Position numbers and translations under genes: made by a program | Assembly (NCBI GenBank): GCA_963971575.1 | Contig: OZ020611.1 | Coordinates: 23,109,279-23,173,278 of the forward strand | DNA from: Liopterus haemorrhoidalis | Taxonomy: Eukaryota; Arthropoda; Insecta; Coleoptera; Dytiscidae | Direction of reading: 5' to 3' | DNA length: 64,000 nucleotides | Shown here: positions 35,605-45,621 of the stretch, in pieces | Layout: each line of letters begins with the position of its first letter | Position numbering within the stretch: position 1 is the stretch's first letter | Notes under the pieces: model-generated | Told to the model about the DNA's origin: nothing | What the model saw: the letters and a program-made list of their open reading frames with translations, nothing else | The model's database searches: none

Positions 35605-35815
35605 GAGCAAGAAAAGGTCGTGCCTTCCCAAATATAAGTGAAGAGCAAAAAAAAAGATCCTCACCTCCCCAAATCCAAGTGAAGAGCAAAAAAAAGGTCC
35701 TCATCTCCCAAATTCAATTGAAGAGCAAAAAAATAGGTCCTCACCTCCCAAATATAAGTAAAGAGCAAAAAAAAAGTTCCTCACCCTCCCAAATACAAGT
35801 CAAGTGCAGAAAAGT
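35605..35815. repeat. Minisatellite, ~5 copies of a ~37-bp unit
   Basis: The unit reads GTGAAGAGCAAAAAAAAGGT then CCTCACCTCCCAAATACAA, repeated with small changes. Single reverse-complement units occur at 7553-7600 and 10470-10505, each next to the Helentron-like repeat family. The minisatellite may belong to that family. Confidence 0.8.
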
Positions 35816-36049
35816 TAGAATTAAAAATGCGGAACATTTTGCGAGCCATGTCAAAATCAAGTGTACAAAAGTAAATTAGAATTAAAAATCAACTGTGGCC
35901 ACCACAGGCGCGACCGCCATCACAAAGTACTTGCATAAAATACATTCTACCAGCAAAGTAGAAATAACTTGGCCTAATATTTTCTAACAGAGATATCATT
36001 TATCATGACCATAGAAACGTTACATATAAGTAAGAAAAAACTTCGGATT

Positions 36050-36276
36050 TTTCTATTTATACTTGAAAAAAATTTCGAAAAATTTTTCAATAAATTGCGT
36101 ATTAATTGAGGACAATTCTCTTGTGCAGCAAAGTAGGCTTTCAAGCCTTGAAATATTTTTATAATTCTTTGTATAGCCGGCAAAAGTGATAAAAATCTTG
36201 TATTTCCATGTTTTAATACTCTTTGATATTCTACATTGACATGTTCACAAAATTCTTTGAGTGCAGTTACTCGCAC
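36050..36276 (-). pseudogene. hAT transposase internal fragment
   Basis: The minus-strand frame reads LKEFCEHVNVEYQRVLKHGN then TRFLSLLPAIQRIIKIFQGL and KAYFAAQENCPQLIRNLLKN. The H.NTRFLSL.PA..RI...F..LK.YF pattern is typical of the central region of BED/KRAB-associated hAT transposases, the same class as the fragment at 33440-34047. Both ends are cut, and the 3' end of the frame (before about 36040) runs into unrelated repeat. Confidence 0.65.
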
Positions 36277-37007
36277 AGTAACATATAAAAAAAAATTACA
36301 AAATAATTTTTATTATTTTATTTATAATAATTATAAACCTAAATACTAATACTAAAAAACCGGGACATATTTCAAACCGGGACAGAAAACCGGGACGTAT
36401 GGTAACCCTATCTAAAATGCAATTAAAAAAAAATTATTAAAAATATTTTTCTTGATCCAGCTTTGTTATAATACCAAAAATTAGGGATTCTTAAAAATCC
36501 CAAAGTTTTCTTCATAATAAAATTATCAGGATCATGGGGTTGCAATTCTTACCAAATGGTCACACTGTTTGAGGAAAGTCTAATTTTTCAGTAACATATT
36601 TATTTTAAAATTATCAGGTTAAAGTTCAAAATATAAAATGTGACATCAACAAAACTTTCCAATACTTGGGTCTTTTTGAATTTTTGCTAAATGTGAAAGT
36701 ATGATCGTAAATAATAATGTTAGTACAAAAATACGTTATGACATAAATCAGAGGCTGAACATTTTTAAGGATTCGGTTAAAGGTTGAGTTTTACAAAAAA
36801 AAATAAATAAACTTTAGTAACCATTATGCAGTTTAATTATGAAAATAAAAATCATTTAAAAATAAACAAATGTTTTATTCTTCTTAAAGCTATCTAATCG
36901 AATTAAATAACAAATAATCCACAATATTAAAATCCCTTGTTTACAATAATTTTAAGAAATGTGGAATATGACAGTCATTTTATATTCAGTAGCCAAATAC
37001 TGTTTAA

Positions 37008-38776
37008 CTCCTTCAGTAATCATTAAAACAATTTAAAATGGAAAAAAACACATTTTTTTTATGAATTAATTTTATTTACTGAACATATATATCCTTCATA
37101 AAAGCCATTTCGGGCCCAAAATGGGATTGAAAGTTGATATTATGGTGCATAGTGTGAGTCGAGAAATAAAAGAAATTCATAAAAAAATATTCATTTTTAT
37201 TCAGCCTACTCAGTGGCCAAGCCAGGATTTTGTCTTGGGGAGGGCCGAATCAAATTTAGAAGGCACGCGGGCCGCATACGGCCCTCAACCTCATTTTTCG
37301 TGGCCTCTGAAGCGGTAATCAAAATCACTTGATCTTATTTAGTGGAAAAATATATTTAAAAATGTAAAATATACTCTCTTTCTCTTTTCAGTTTACAAAA
37401 AAATGTCAAGAAACCCTTCGGGATATTTAAAGTTCCGTCACTGCTTATCATTTTGTATGTAAAATAGACTGCAACCCTTGGGTAGCAATAGACCCAATTG
37501 GGTAGCAATAGACCCAACATCAAATTGATATTGATGTTTATATCAAATAATAATTCCATAATTTGTTGATAAAAAAATTTAATAGTTAATCCATGTATCA
37601 AAAGCTTTCATTTGATTTTTTCTTCGATAAATACATATTTATTTATATTTTTCGCGGGTATATAGTTTTGAAGTCTCAATATTTCTCTTACTTATGTTCA
37701 GTTTTCTAAATCAGCCGCTTGGCCACAATTTGTACCGAACGAACAGACTTATGTGACGGAATAAGGATTTCTTGATTATACCTACGAAAACCTAAAAACA
37801 ACATATAAATATACATTTTCTGTTAATTTCAGCACTAATCATAATAAAATATAGCTTATTATTATTGTAAAATACATAAATTATTGTGCTGTACGATTAT
37901 GATAAATTTGTTAAATTTTCATTTCATTGGACCTTCAGAGGGTGCTTGTGCCCCGCCCCACTCTGAATACGCCACTGTTGTTCAGTACAACTTATATCAG
38001 TCCTTTTTGTGTGTAAAACATCATAATTTCAAAAATTCCTAAGAAGATATTGATATTCACATTTATCTACAAAATAAAACCAAATACCGATTTTAAGAGC
38101 GCGATTGTCTCCAAAACTACTCTCTTTATTATATTTCTACTATTTCTACTCTATTTCACGTTTGTGGTGTCATTTTAAAATTACATTCTGAAGGTTATAC
38201 CGAAGTAAGATTTCCACTTTATCTTATCTGAATCGAGTAATTAGTTGTTTAAAACAGTTTTATCATTTGACTGGGCGAATATTTTAGTCGATGTGTCAGG
38301 GGGAAAAAGGATCAACGCTCCCCTTCATATAATTCTTTGGAGCATATTTGGAAAGTGATGTATTTTCACTTGAACAATAATTATGTCTCTTTATCAAAAG
38401 TAGGCAATCTTAAAAAAATGTTTATTTATACGAAAAAAAAAAAAAAAAAAATGCCAACATTGTTTACAATGAAGTAATTTAAAAATTAACTACTGTTGTG
38501 TTTAACAAATTTTATCTTCAACTCCCCGAGCAGCTCCGTGTAATCTGCTGGTCCTGGGAGGGGCCCAGGCCCGTCGCCCCCCCCTTGGCTGCGCCACTGA
38601 TCATAATTAATAATTATGCATTATTAATGCAAAGAATTAATTAAAATATAAAAATATAAAAATAGTACATTCGGGAGTGATCTTTTCTGCAAGTAAAGCT
38701 TGCCCGAGTTGTCTCGGGTGTGGTATTTTCGCACATAATAGCCGCTCGAGAATACTCGGGCGTAGTCCTTAAGCGG
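37008..38776. mobile_element. piggyBac-type MITE copy A, with nested 1.4-kb element
   Basis: It lies between TTAA at 37004-37007 and TTAA at 38777-38780. The left part (CTCCTTCAGTAATCATT, then TTCATAAAAGCCATTTCGGG) and the right part (TACATTCGGGAGTGATCTTT, then CTCGGGCGTAGTCCTTAAGC) match the uninterrupted copy at 58780-59161. TTAA targeting with short TTAAC-type ends is the piggyBac hallmark. The split is caused by the element at 37211-38599. Confidence 0.78.
37211..38599. mobile_element. CAGTGGC-ended element, second copy, inverted
   Basis: It starts CAGTGGCCAAGCCAGGATTT and ends CCTTGGCTGCGCCACTG. It is a near full-length inverted copy of 21367-22704, including the same internal Helentron-like fragment. 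It carries a duplicated GGGTAGCAATAGACCCAA near 37481-37508 that the other copy lacks. Confidence 0.75.
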
Positions 38777-38780
38777 TTAA

Positions 38781-39540
38781 TTGCCTACCGTCCAACTATT
38801 GGCGAAAAGAGAAAAAATATCTATTATTTATTAAAATTTATTAAGTTGGTAAAGTCGTAATATGTTAATAAATCAAATAATACAAAATAAAAAAATTTCT
38901 TCACTAAATAAGTTTGAGCAATAAAATACGTTCATTTTTATTTTGCTACTTGCTTTTTTATTGACCTTACTTTTTAATTTATTATGGGGTTTGTCAGGAC
39001 TTCACAAGCGTCCACTAATCGCAGACTTCAGCAACTGTTTGCTGTTTGAGCCGCGTCATACTAGAGACTAGTGGAGCTAATACACACGGCTGTATTATTA
39101 TTATTATTATTCAAATCTAAATATAATTATAAATTATTATATCAGTACTTTTATTTTATAAAAAAAGTTTGAAAATACATTTTCATTTTTTTCCCCAACT
39201 CCTCCCAAGAAAAAAATCCCTGAGTCAGATTGCGAATGAGTTACGGGTATTCCCCAACAGCGATGAGATTCCCAACTTATTGCGAACTTGTGACAAGTTT
39301 CATTCAAGAAATTGCATTCCTTAATATATGGAATTCTAACCAAAACTTTAAATTATAATATTTGGCCCTCTACGGTTTTATACAGAATAATACTAGACTT
39401 GACTGTCAAATGAATTCTATAACATACATAATAACCGATAAATTCTTTGTTCCTATTTGTTTTTATTGATTGTACATATTTATTTTTAAAAATCTTCATT
39501 TCTGTTCTGATATATATAAGACGTGAGATCAAAAAGTTTG
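38781..39540. other. No gene recognised
   Basis: AT-rich. The minus-strand open frame 39137-39343 has no identifiable features. TCCCTGAGTCAGATTGCGAA near 39220 is isolated GC-richer sequence. Confidence 0.4.
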
Positions 39541-39728
39541 TATATTTTTTTAAATTCGCGCTCTACACTTGTTGGTAAACTGATTGATAAACTTTTTTGT
39601 TGTCATGTTTGTTAACCTGTCTTTGACGACTGTCTCAATTGGCAGCCATATTGGATATGTTTTTTGGATTAGATAGCTAATTAAAGAAGTTGTGTTTCTG
39701 TATATTCGGCGCTTTTTTATTATTCACA

Positions 39729-39950
39729 ATGAGGGATCAAAGAACATGCATTAAATCTTGCGTGAAAAATTAAATCAAGTACTTTAAAGTAGTGGAAATG
39801 TTGCAGAAGTCATTTGGTAAGTCGAGAATGAATGAACGAATGATTTAAAAGTGGTATAAACGCTTTCAAGATGGCTGTGAATCAGTTAAAGATGATGATA
39901 GCGTTGGAAGACCCAGACATCTCATAAATTGCATTACGTACCCCAACTGT
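39729..39950 (+). pseudogene. Mariner transposase N-terminal HTH fragment
   Basis: MRDQRTCIKSCVKN, a stop, then VVEMLQKSFGKSRMNERMI, a stop, then KWYKRFQDGCESVKDDDSVG and RPRHL. This is the paired-like helix-turn-helix opening of mellifera/mauritiana-type mariners (EML..FG...M...WYKRF.DG.ES..DD...GRP). Two or more in-frame stops occur and the catalytic domain is missing. It could start at TATAAGACGTGAGATCAAAA (39518), a plausible degraded terminus. Confidence 0.72.
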
Positions 39951-40328
39951 TGTAAAATTCTGTAATTCTACAACAGATTTAGTATGTGTTCGTTACTTTT
40001 TCAGGCTACTGACAGCTTCATATCTCGCTTGTTGTACAGCGATTTTATTTACTTTAGAAATGCTGACTTCTAATATAGCAGCAACTTTCTAAAAAGTTAA
40101 TTAACAATTATTTGTAGAAAAATATTCAGGCGAAAAGACCATACATATAAAGAAAATTTAATATTTACTCACATCTTTGACACATTTGAAATACATTATC
40201 TCGCTCTCTTTCAAAATAATTAATAAGAGACAAAACCATCCTTTGATCGCGGCTACTAAGAGCTTTCGGCATTGAATTGGTCTATAATAATAATAATTTA
40301 TTTTTATTGTATTTGAACTGTTTGTATA

Positions 40329-41571
40329 CCAGGTCTACAAGTATGAAATGCGTATTTTTTTTTTAAATAAAACACATTAAGCTCAAAAGAACAGTAAAAT
40401 TTTATTTATTCAAAGTATGCTCCATTAGAAGTTATACATTTTCCCATCTTTCAGGCAATTTGTGAATACCTCGCCAGTAGAACTCTTCCCCTTTCCCCGC
40501 AAACCATTCATCTAGCCATTCTTTCACATTTTCATCGATGCGAACAAGTGGTAATCAGAAGGAGCCAAGTCTGGTGAGTAAGCGGCATGGGGTAGCACTT
40601 CCCACTTGAGTGCCTCCAATGTGTTGCAAACTGCTTTTGCCTTATGTGAGGGAGCGTTATCGTGAAGAAAGATTACCTTGTGCTGTCTTCTTTCGTATTC
40701 TGGTCGTTTTATGAGCAGCGAATGGTTCAATTCGATCAGTTGTTGTTGGTAGCGTTGGGTATTAACTGTTTCACCAGGTTTTAACAATACATAATAGACC
40801 ACACCCTTTTGGTCCCACCAAGTACAGAGCATTGTCTTTTTGCCAAAGCGATTCGGTGTTGCAGTTGATGTGGATGGTGAGCCTGGGTTCACCCATGATT
40901 TTTTGCGTTTGGGATTTTCAAAATAAATCCATTTTTCATCGCCAGTAATGATACCATGCAAAAAAGACTTTCTTTTGTATCGTGTAAGCAAAATTTCACA
41001 AGTGTTTTTGCGTTTTTCCATCTGCCTCTCATTCAATGCATGTGGAACCCATCTGCCGACTTTCTGGATCTTACCCATCTCTCGTAGGCGATTGGAAACA
41101 GCTTGTTGACTAACGCCTAACTGCTCTGCTAGTTGTTTTCGTGATTGACTATCGTCTTCCTGTAGCAATATTTCCAATTTTGTATTTTCATATTTTTTTG
41201 GAGGATTTCCATGTTCTTTGTCTGTAAGATCAAAGTCACCACTTTTACAACGCCGAAACCATCGTTCACACGTATCTTGGGATGGAGCATATTCACCATA
41301 AGCTTCTCGAAGCAGTCGGTATGATTCAGCAGCAGTTTTTTTTTAAATGAAAACAAAACAGTAGTACTCTCCGCGAATGCTCTTTATTTGGCACAAAATT
41401 TGACATTTTTAACACAATAAAACAAAACTATATGATCACTTTTCAAATTATAACGCATTTGACACTTAATGATAGTTTAACAAAACGCCATATGTGTTGA
41501 AACTTTGAACTATACACTCTGTTTGCGCGGCAAGTTTGAAAAAAATCCGCATTTCATACTTGTAGACCTGG
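40329..41571 (-). mobile_element. Near-complete mariner, 1243 bp
   Basis: Terminal inverted repeats CCAGGTCTACAAGTATGAAA then TGCG are identical at both ends and flanked by TA (40327-40328 and 41572-41573). Length matches full-size mariner elements, and most of the transposase is open (40524-41340). The identical termini suggest a comparatively recent insertion. Confidence 0.92.
40460..41356 (-). pseudogene. Mariner (DD34D) transposase, one N-terminal frameshift
   Basis: From the 5' side: TAAESYRLLREAYGEYAPSQ and CERWFRRCKSGDFDLTDKEH (first HTH), then SRKQLAEQLGVSQQAVSNRL (second HTH), then GRWVPHALNE (the WVPHEL-like linker). Catalytic motifs are ITGDEKWIYFEN (first Asp), VIFLHDNAPSHKA (second) and YSPDLAPSDYHLF (third, 34 residues on). 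The 217-residue frame ends at 40524. The start side has an A9 run at about 41337-41345 that leaves the FSFKKK start one frame off from TAAESYR, so the protein is not translatable as is. The usual tail (about 40 residues after YHLF) is also disrupted around 40524. Very nearly intact otherwise. Confidence 0.88.
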
Positions 41572-41573
41572 TA

Positions 41574-42300
41574 TTTAAGTATTTTCCATGTATTATCCAA
41601 TAAATATTATATTATGTTAATAAAATATGTTCTATTTACATTTGTTACGTTCATTCTTTTTTGTAATTTTAACCTACAGGTCTGTTACGTAGAGTCATAA
41701 CGGGTTATTATCATCAGATGCAAGCGAAAAGTAATTTTATCGTACTCATGAAATTTACACTTGACTAGCGGTAATAAACCGCTTCGAAAAAAGGTCCAAA
41801 CGCGTTTATTTTCGTGCGGTCTGGAGTTAAACAGAGTTACTCGGAACCGAGTTTGCTTCCTGAACCCACTGTGTCAATGTGACACCAGGCGAAAAATTAA
41901 AGTAAATTGTATAAAAGTATGAAAAGAACACGACACATTTCTAAAAATAATTATTTCTGATTGTTCCTATACACTGAAATTTTAATTTTTTATTTAGTAC
42001 TACATTACCCACTTAATATTATTTAAACCATAAATTTCGTGACAAATCGGTTGGAAAAAAACTGCTGTGCATCATAATTTACATTAATTCCTTTCCTCCA
42101 TAGGAAATAAAGGTTTTCAATATCTTTTTAGAAGTAGTTCGATATAATCTAACTTTTTTGACAATTTGCGAATTGGCAACAAGTTTTTCAACTGGGACGC
42201 CATCTCATAGTTATGGTAAATGGGCAGCTGGCCAAACGGTGGCATGTGGCCCGCCTCCATCTTTTTATTTTTAAATAAATTGCAAAGGACAAAAATAGTT
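41574..42300. other. No gene; first ~90 bases duplicated at 56137-56224
   Basis: Sequence directly after the mariner (TTTAAGTATTTTCCATGTAT onward) recurs after the mariner tail copied at 56029-56224. The remainder shows no coding signal. Confidence 0.5.
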
Positions 42301-42309
42301 ACTAACGGT

Positions 42310-42590
42310 TTAAGGAATCTGTATGTAGTGTCGGTAACATTGTGACGTCAATTTTTCCTAAGGTTCTCGTGATTGGCTAACTGGGGAACCCCTATCTCTT
42401 GATTGGCTGACAGGTGACACCCGCTCCCGTGATTGGCTAACTAGTGATATCCTGTCCCGTGATTCGCTGTCCTGATTTTATTTTGATAAATTTAATAAAA
42501 AGGTTGCTCAAGTTAATTCAGTCCAAAAAAAAATTTTTTTTGTTAAAAACCCGTTATTGTTTACGGGTTAAACAACCTAGTATATACATA
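42310..42590 (+). repeat. Dispersed repeat, copy 2, with 33-bp internal tandem units
   Basis: It shares its order of blocks with 23070-23290. Between 42364 and 42480 the unit CGTGATTGGCTAACTGGGGA plus CCCCTATCTC is repeated about four times with variation (TTGATTGGCTGACAGGTGAC, CGTGATTGGCTAACTAGTGA, CGTGATTCGCTGTCCTGA). This repeats an ATTGGCT (CCAAT-box complement) motif at regular spacing. Confidence 0.7.
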
Positions 42591-42734
42591 AAATGATGTT
42601 ACTTTGCTATTGTACGGCCTACGTAATTTTCATATTCTCAATAATTAATATTAATGATGGACGACACCGTCATTATTATTATTGCAATTTGTATTATTGT
42701 TGTGGAAAAACCCAATATCCTTATATGTCCAGAA

Positions 42735-42850
42735 GAGATTACTAATTTTTAAAAGATATAGCAAGTCAAAGATCACCTTATTAAATTTATAAATATATTT
42801 GCATTCCAGTTAAACTTTAATTATTGATAAGTATTGACTGTATAGTAAGA
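42735..42850 (+). promoter_or_regulatory. Conserved upstream region of the first MFKL gene
   Basis: GATTACTAATTTTTAAAAGA, then AAGTCAAAGATCACCTTA, then TTTAATTATTGATAAGTATT and TGTATAGTAAGAATG. The same blocks in the same order occur upstream of the paralogue at 47834 (from 47127), interrupted there by a MITE. ATTGATAA is at 42823-42830. The conservation argues that this is the functional promoter and 5' leader. Confidence 0.5.
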
Positions 42851-43177
42851 ATGTTCAAGTTAATATTATTTCTCTCATTGCTAACTTTAGCAATTTGCGA
42901 AGAAGAAAGTGCAATAAAAGAAGGATTTAAGACCATAAAATATGGAGTGGAAAAAATGACAAATGCTACAATTTCTGCTGCGAAGTATAGTGCGGAAAAG
43001 GTGACAAATGCGGCTAAATATGGTGCTGGCATGGCGTCAGATGCCTATAGTTATGTTGCGGAAAAAGTGTCGAACGTGAAAGATAAAATATTGGATACTC
43101 TATATGATTCTAGAAGTAATGAAGATAAATTGTTTGATGAACATTTCAAAGAACAAAGATCTTACGTTAATTTGTAA
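42851..43177 (+). CDS. Secreted amphipathic-helix protein, MFKL family member 1
   Basis: A 108-residue protein. Signal peptide MFKLILFLSLLTLAIC is cleaved before EEES. The mature part has degenerate ~11-residue helical repeats: KYGVEKMTNAT, KYSAEKVTNAA, KYGAGMASDAY, YVAEKVSNVKD. These are alanine-rich with alternating lysines and a hydrophobic face, recalling surface-binding (LEA- or apolipoprotein-like) helices. A C-terminal LFDEHFKEQRSYVNL is shared in part with the paralogue at 47834. No cysteine remains after cleavage. I take the ATG at 42851 because both paralogues share it with AAGA in front; the frame is open further upstream. A CACAATAAAAG polyadenylation signal lies ~70 bases past the stop. 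The gene looks intact and unspliced. Function unknown. Confidence 0.78.
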   Translation: MFKLILFLSLLTLAICEEESAIKEGFKTIKYGVEKMTNATISAAKYSAEKVTNAAKYGAGMASDAYSYVAEKVSNVKDKILDTLYDSRSNEDKLFDEHFKEQRSYVNL

Positions 43178-43259
43178 AATATTGTAATATTTAATTTGTC
43201 TAGCAAAGTTTGAAACTAAAAAGTCTAAAATAAGTGTACCACAATAAAAGAAAAGAAAT

Positions 43260-43970
43260 AAGTTAATCTGTAGCCAGGGCCTTGTTGCACCATTCTACTT
43301 TGTACTTTGCATTTTGAATTTATGGCAATTGTTTTTTGTATCCATGTAAAAATATAATTGTTGGTATAGTAATACTAAATAACAATTCTGTAAATATGTT
43401 TTTCTACTCACCTATCAGAAAGCTATCGTTTTCTGTTGCCATAGCAAAATGGAAAATTGGTTTGCTGAGGAGTGTTTTGTATCCAAGGCAACCCAATCGA
43501 AAAACACTTTCCGCTCTAACGCAGAGAGTATTTTCCGATTGGTCAATTGAAGTTTATTTTTTGTAATTAATTGTTATTTGATAATTATTTAAAGTATTAA
43601 AATTAATTCCGCCTTCGAACAAAGAGTTGGCTGTTACACATTATACTATTATATATATTATTACCTTTCTCTTGACTTTTACGGCAAGAGTTCTAACACT
43701 ATTTTCTTTGCCGCTTCCTCTATCTCCTCGTCAGCCTCGCTGCTTACTTCATCTTCATACATTATTAGTTAACAAACGTACAAATACAAATGTATTTTAA
43801 AATAATTATTTTGACATTCGTTTAATTGTTTATGAACATCGTTGCAACGACAAGCCACCTATTATGTATATAAATCTAACATACATAATGATTTCTATTT
43901 CTTATTTTTTGAATTAGTATGTGTGACACGCGCTGTTTACATACATTTGCCAGTTTCGAAAGTTTTCCGC
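43260..43970. other. No gene recognised
   Basis: Some loosely inverted blocks occur around 43490-43560 (AACACTTTCCGCTCTAACGC and GAGTATTTTCCGATTGGTCA). The plus-strand open frame 43336-43566 overlaps these and shows no protein features. Confidence 0.4.
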
Positions 43971-43974
43971 TAAA

Positions 43975-44960
43975 CTTAGAGATTTGAAATTTGGCATGCT
44001 TATACAACTCTTTGACCAGCACATACGACAAATACTGAAACATCTAAAAAACATATCCCCCTAAAAATATAAACAAATATATGTTCATCGAAGAAAAAAT
44101 ATTTTTTTAAAATTCTGAGTAGGGTATCAAATGAAAGCCCTTAGTACGTGGATTAACGATCAAAATTTTATTTTTGCAAAATAAATTATTTTGATGGAAT
44201 TTTTGCCAAAAGTGTGCAAAAAAATATTTGTCCCACACCCTGTAGCCCAGATGGTTTAAACTAAAAATCTGAAAAGATTCTAAGTAATGTACATTGGTGT
44301 AAACCGGAATAGTACAACAGGAATTTTGGATCAGATGTTTTCGGAAAATAACGCATTTTTTGTGTTTTTTGGTTAACGACTTACAAAATTTATAGTTATG
44401 TAACACACTAAACTAGAAAACGTCATGGTGTAATGGTTAGCATACTCGCTAGCTACTCAGAATTATAGGTTCGCTCCCGGTCAGAGTAGACAATTTTATT
44501 TTTTGTTGTTTTTTCCATTTTTATTTTTTTTAAATTATTTTGTTAAAAGTCTAGTTATATTTTGGCAAATGTTGCATTTATTTTTTTAGAGCGTAAATTT
44601 AATTTCATTCTATGTGTCATGTATACGAAACCAAAGGGGCGGAGCATATGATAACCAATGGAAGCCATAGGCGCAATTTTCAAAATCCTAATGAACCTTG
44701 CTATATAAAAAAATACTGCACATATTTAGTAACCTTAATAATGGTATTAGGTATTCGAATTAAAATGAACAAAAAAATATTTTAACATAAAATTTGTTTT
44801 TAAAGCTGTTAGATTAACAGACGATAAATTATTTTAAAAATATCGTTCATGTTTTACTACAAAGCAAAAATTGTCCTACACACTCAGCATTCCGCCTTCA
44901 CTTATTATATACTTGCAAAACCCTGAAATGTGTGAAAATTCACACTTTACATCAATTTTT
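43975..44960 (+). mobile_element. Helentron-like repeat, copy with tRNA-like module
   Basis: Runs from TAGAGATTTGAAATTTGGCA to the terminal hairpin CCTGAAATGTGTGAAAATTC then ACACTTTACATCA. It is collinear over its whole length with 9490-10472, which defines the family. The 5' hairpin and the TCTG tract are missing here, so it is 5'-truncated. Confidence 0.5.
44412..44488 (+). repeat. tRNA-like module inside the Helentron-like repeat
   Basis: CATGGTGTAATGGTTAGCAT is an excellent A box and D-arm match. AGGTTCGCTCCCGG is a B box. It differs in sequence from the module at the same place in the copy at 9455-10472. Confidence 0.55.
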
Positions 44961-45405
44961 AATATGAGTCTTTTTTTAAATTATTAAAAAAAAATAGAAG
45001 CTGTTTTTAAAAAAATTAACAAAAGTTCTATTCAGTGACGCTAAAATAGTTTCATGAGGGGGGAGGGTTATAAAATGAGACGTATGGAAGTAATGACAAA
45101 ACAAGGAAAATGCATCGAAATAAGAAAAAATCCAGCTTCATGGGAGGTTCTAACCCCCAAATCCCACCCGCCTGCGGCACTGGTTCTATTGACGAGAATT
45201 TTTCTTTGCATTTCATTTCTTTTTTTTTTTTTTAATTTCATTTTGTTTTTTTTTTTTTTATTTTATAAATGTATATACCATAATATATATTAATAACAAT
45301 AAAATAATGTAAGCAATACAATATTTTGAAATTTTTAACGTCAACTGTCATCTATATACCACCAATGCGCATGCGTGTTGTGCTTCTGTAACTAACTTCA
45401 TTCTT
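44961..45405. other. Low-complexity, poly-T-rich; no gene
   Basis: Two long T runs (45221-45260) and an isolated GGGGGGAGGGTTATAAAATG-type block near 45057. The open frame 45054-45293 ends in a phenylalanine run from poly-T and is not coding. Confidence 0.5.
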
Positions 45406-45410
45406 TTCTC

Positions 45411-45551
45411 AGTAACTGTCACTAAGATATAACTTTTATAGCGACGTCACTACAGTTGGATATTACAGAATACGAAAAATGTTAAAATTACTATTAAATT
45501 CACTATAAAAGTTATCTTGTAGTAACGTTACTACACAGTAACTATCATAGT
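45411..45551. mobile_element. Small foldback MITE, ~140 bp
   Basis: AGTAACTGTCACTAAGATAT then AACTTTTATAG is mirrored by CTATAAAAGTTATCTTGTAG then TAACGTTACTAC. The arms are ~30 bases with few mismatches around a ~60-base interior. Confidence 0.6.
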
Positions 45552-45621
45552 AACTTTTTACAGAATTGATCTGATTTTGTCACAGACATGACTGAGAAAG
45601 AAATATATAAATATATTGATC

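Larger units (their letters stand above)
35570..36412 (-). mobile_element. Second deleted hAT element, AGGGTGACCAT ends
   Basis: Left end AGGGTGACCATTTG and right end (reversed) TATGGTAACCCT form imperfect inverted repeats. CGGGAC motifs repeat near both ends. The interior holds a 36-40-bp minisatellite (35605-35815), a Helentron-type repeat piece (35890-36040) and a minus-strand transposase fragment. No clear 8-bp duplication was found. Confidence 0.62.

Noticed and set aside
35580..35879. 99-codon lysine-rich open frame as a nuclear protein
   Set aside because: It translates the 37-bp minisatellite (repeating EEQKKRSS-type units). Repetition reflects the DNA repeat.
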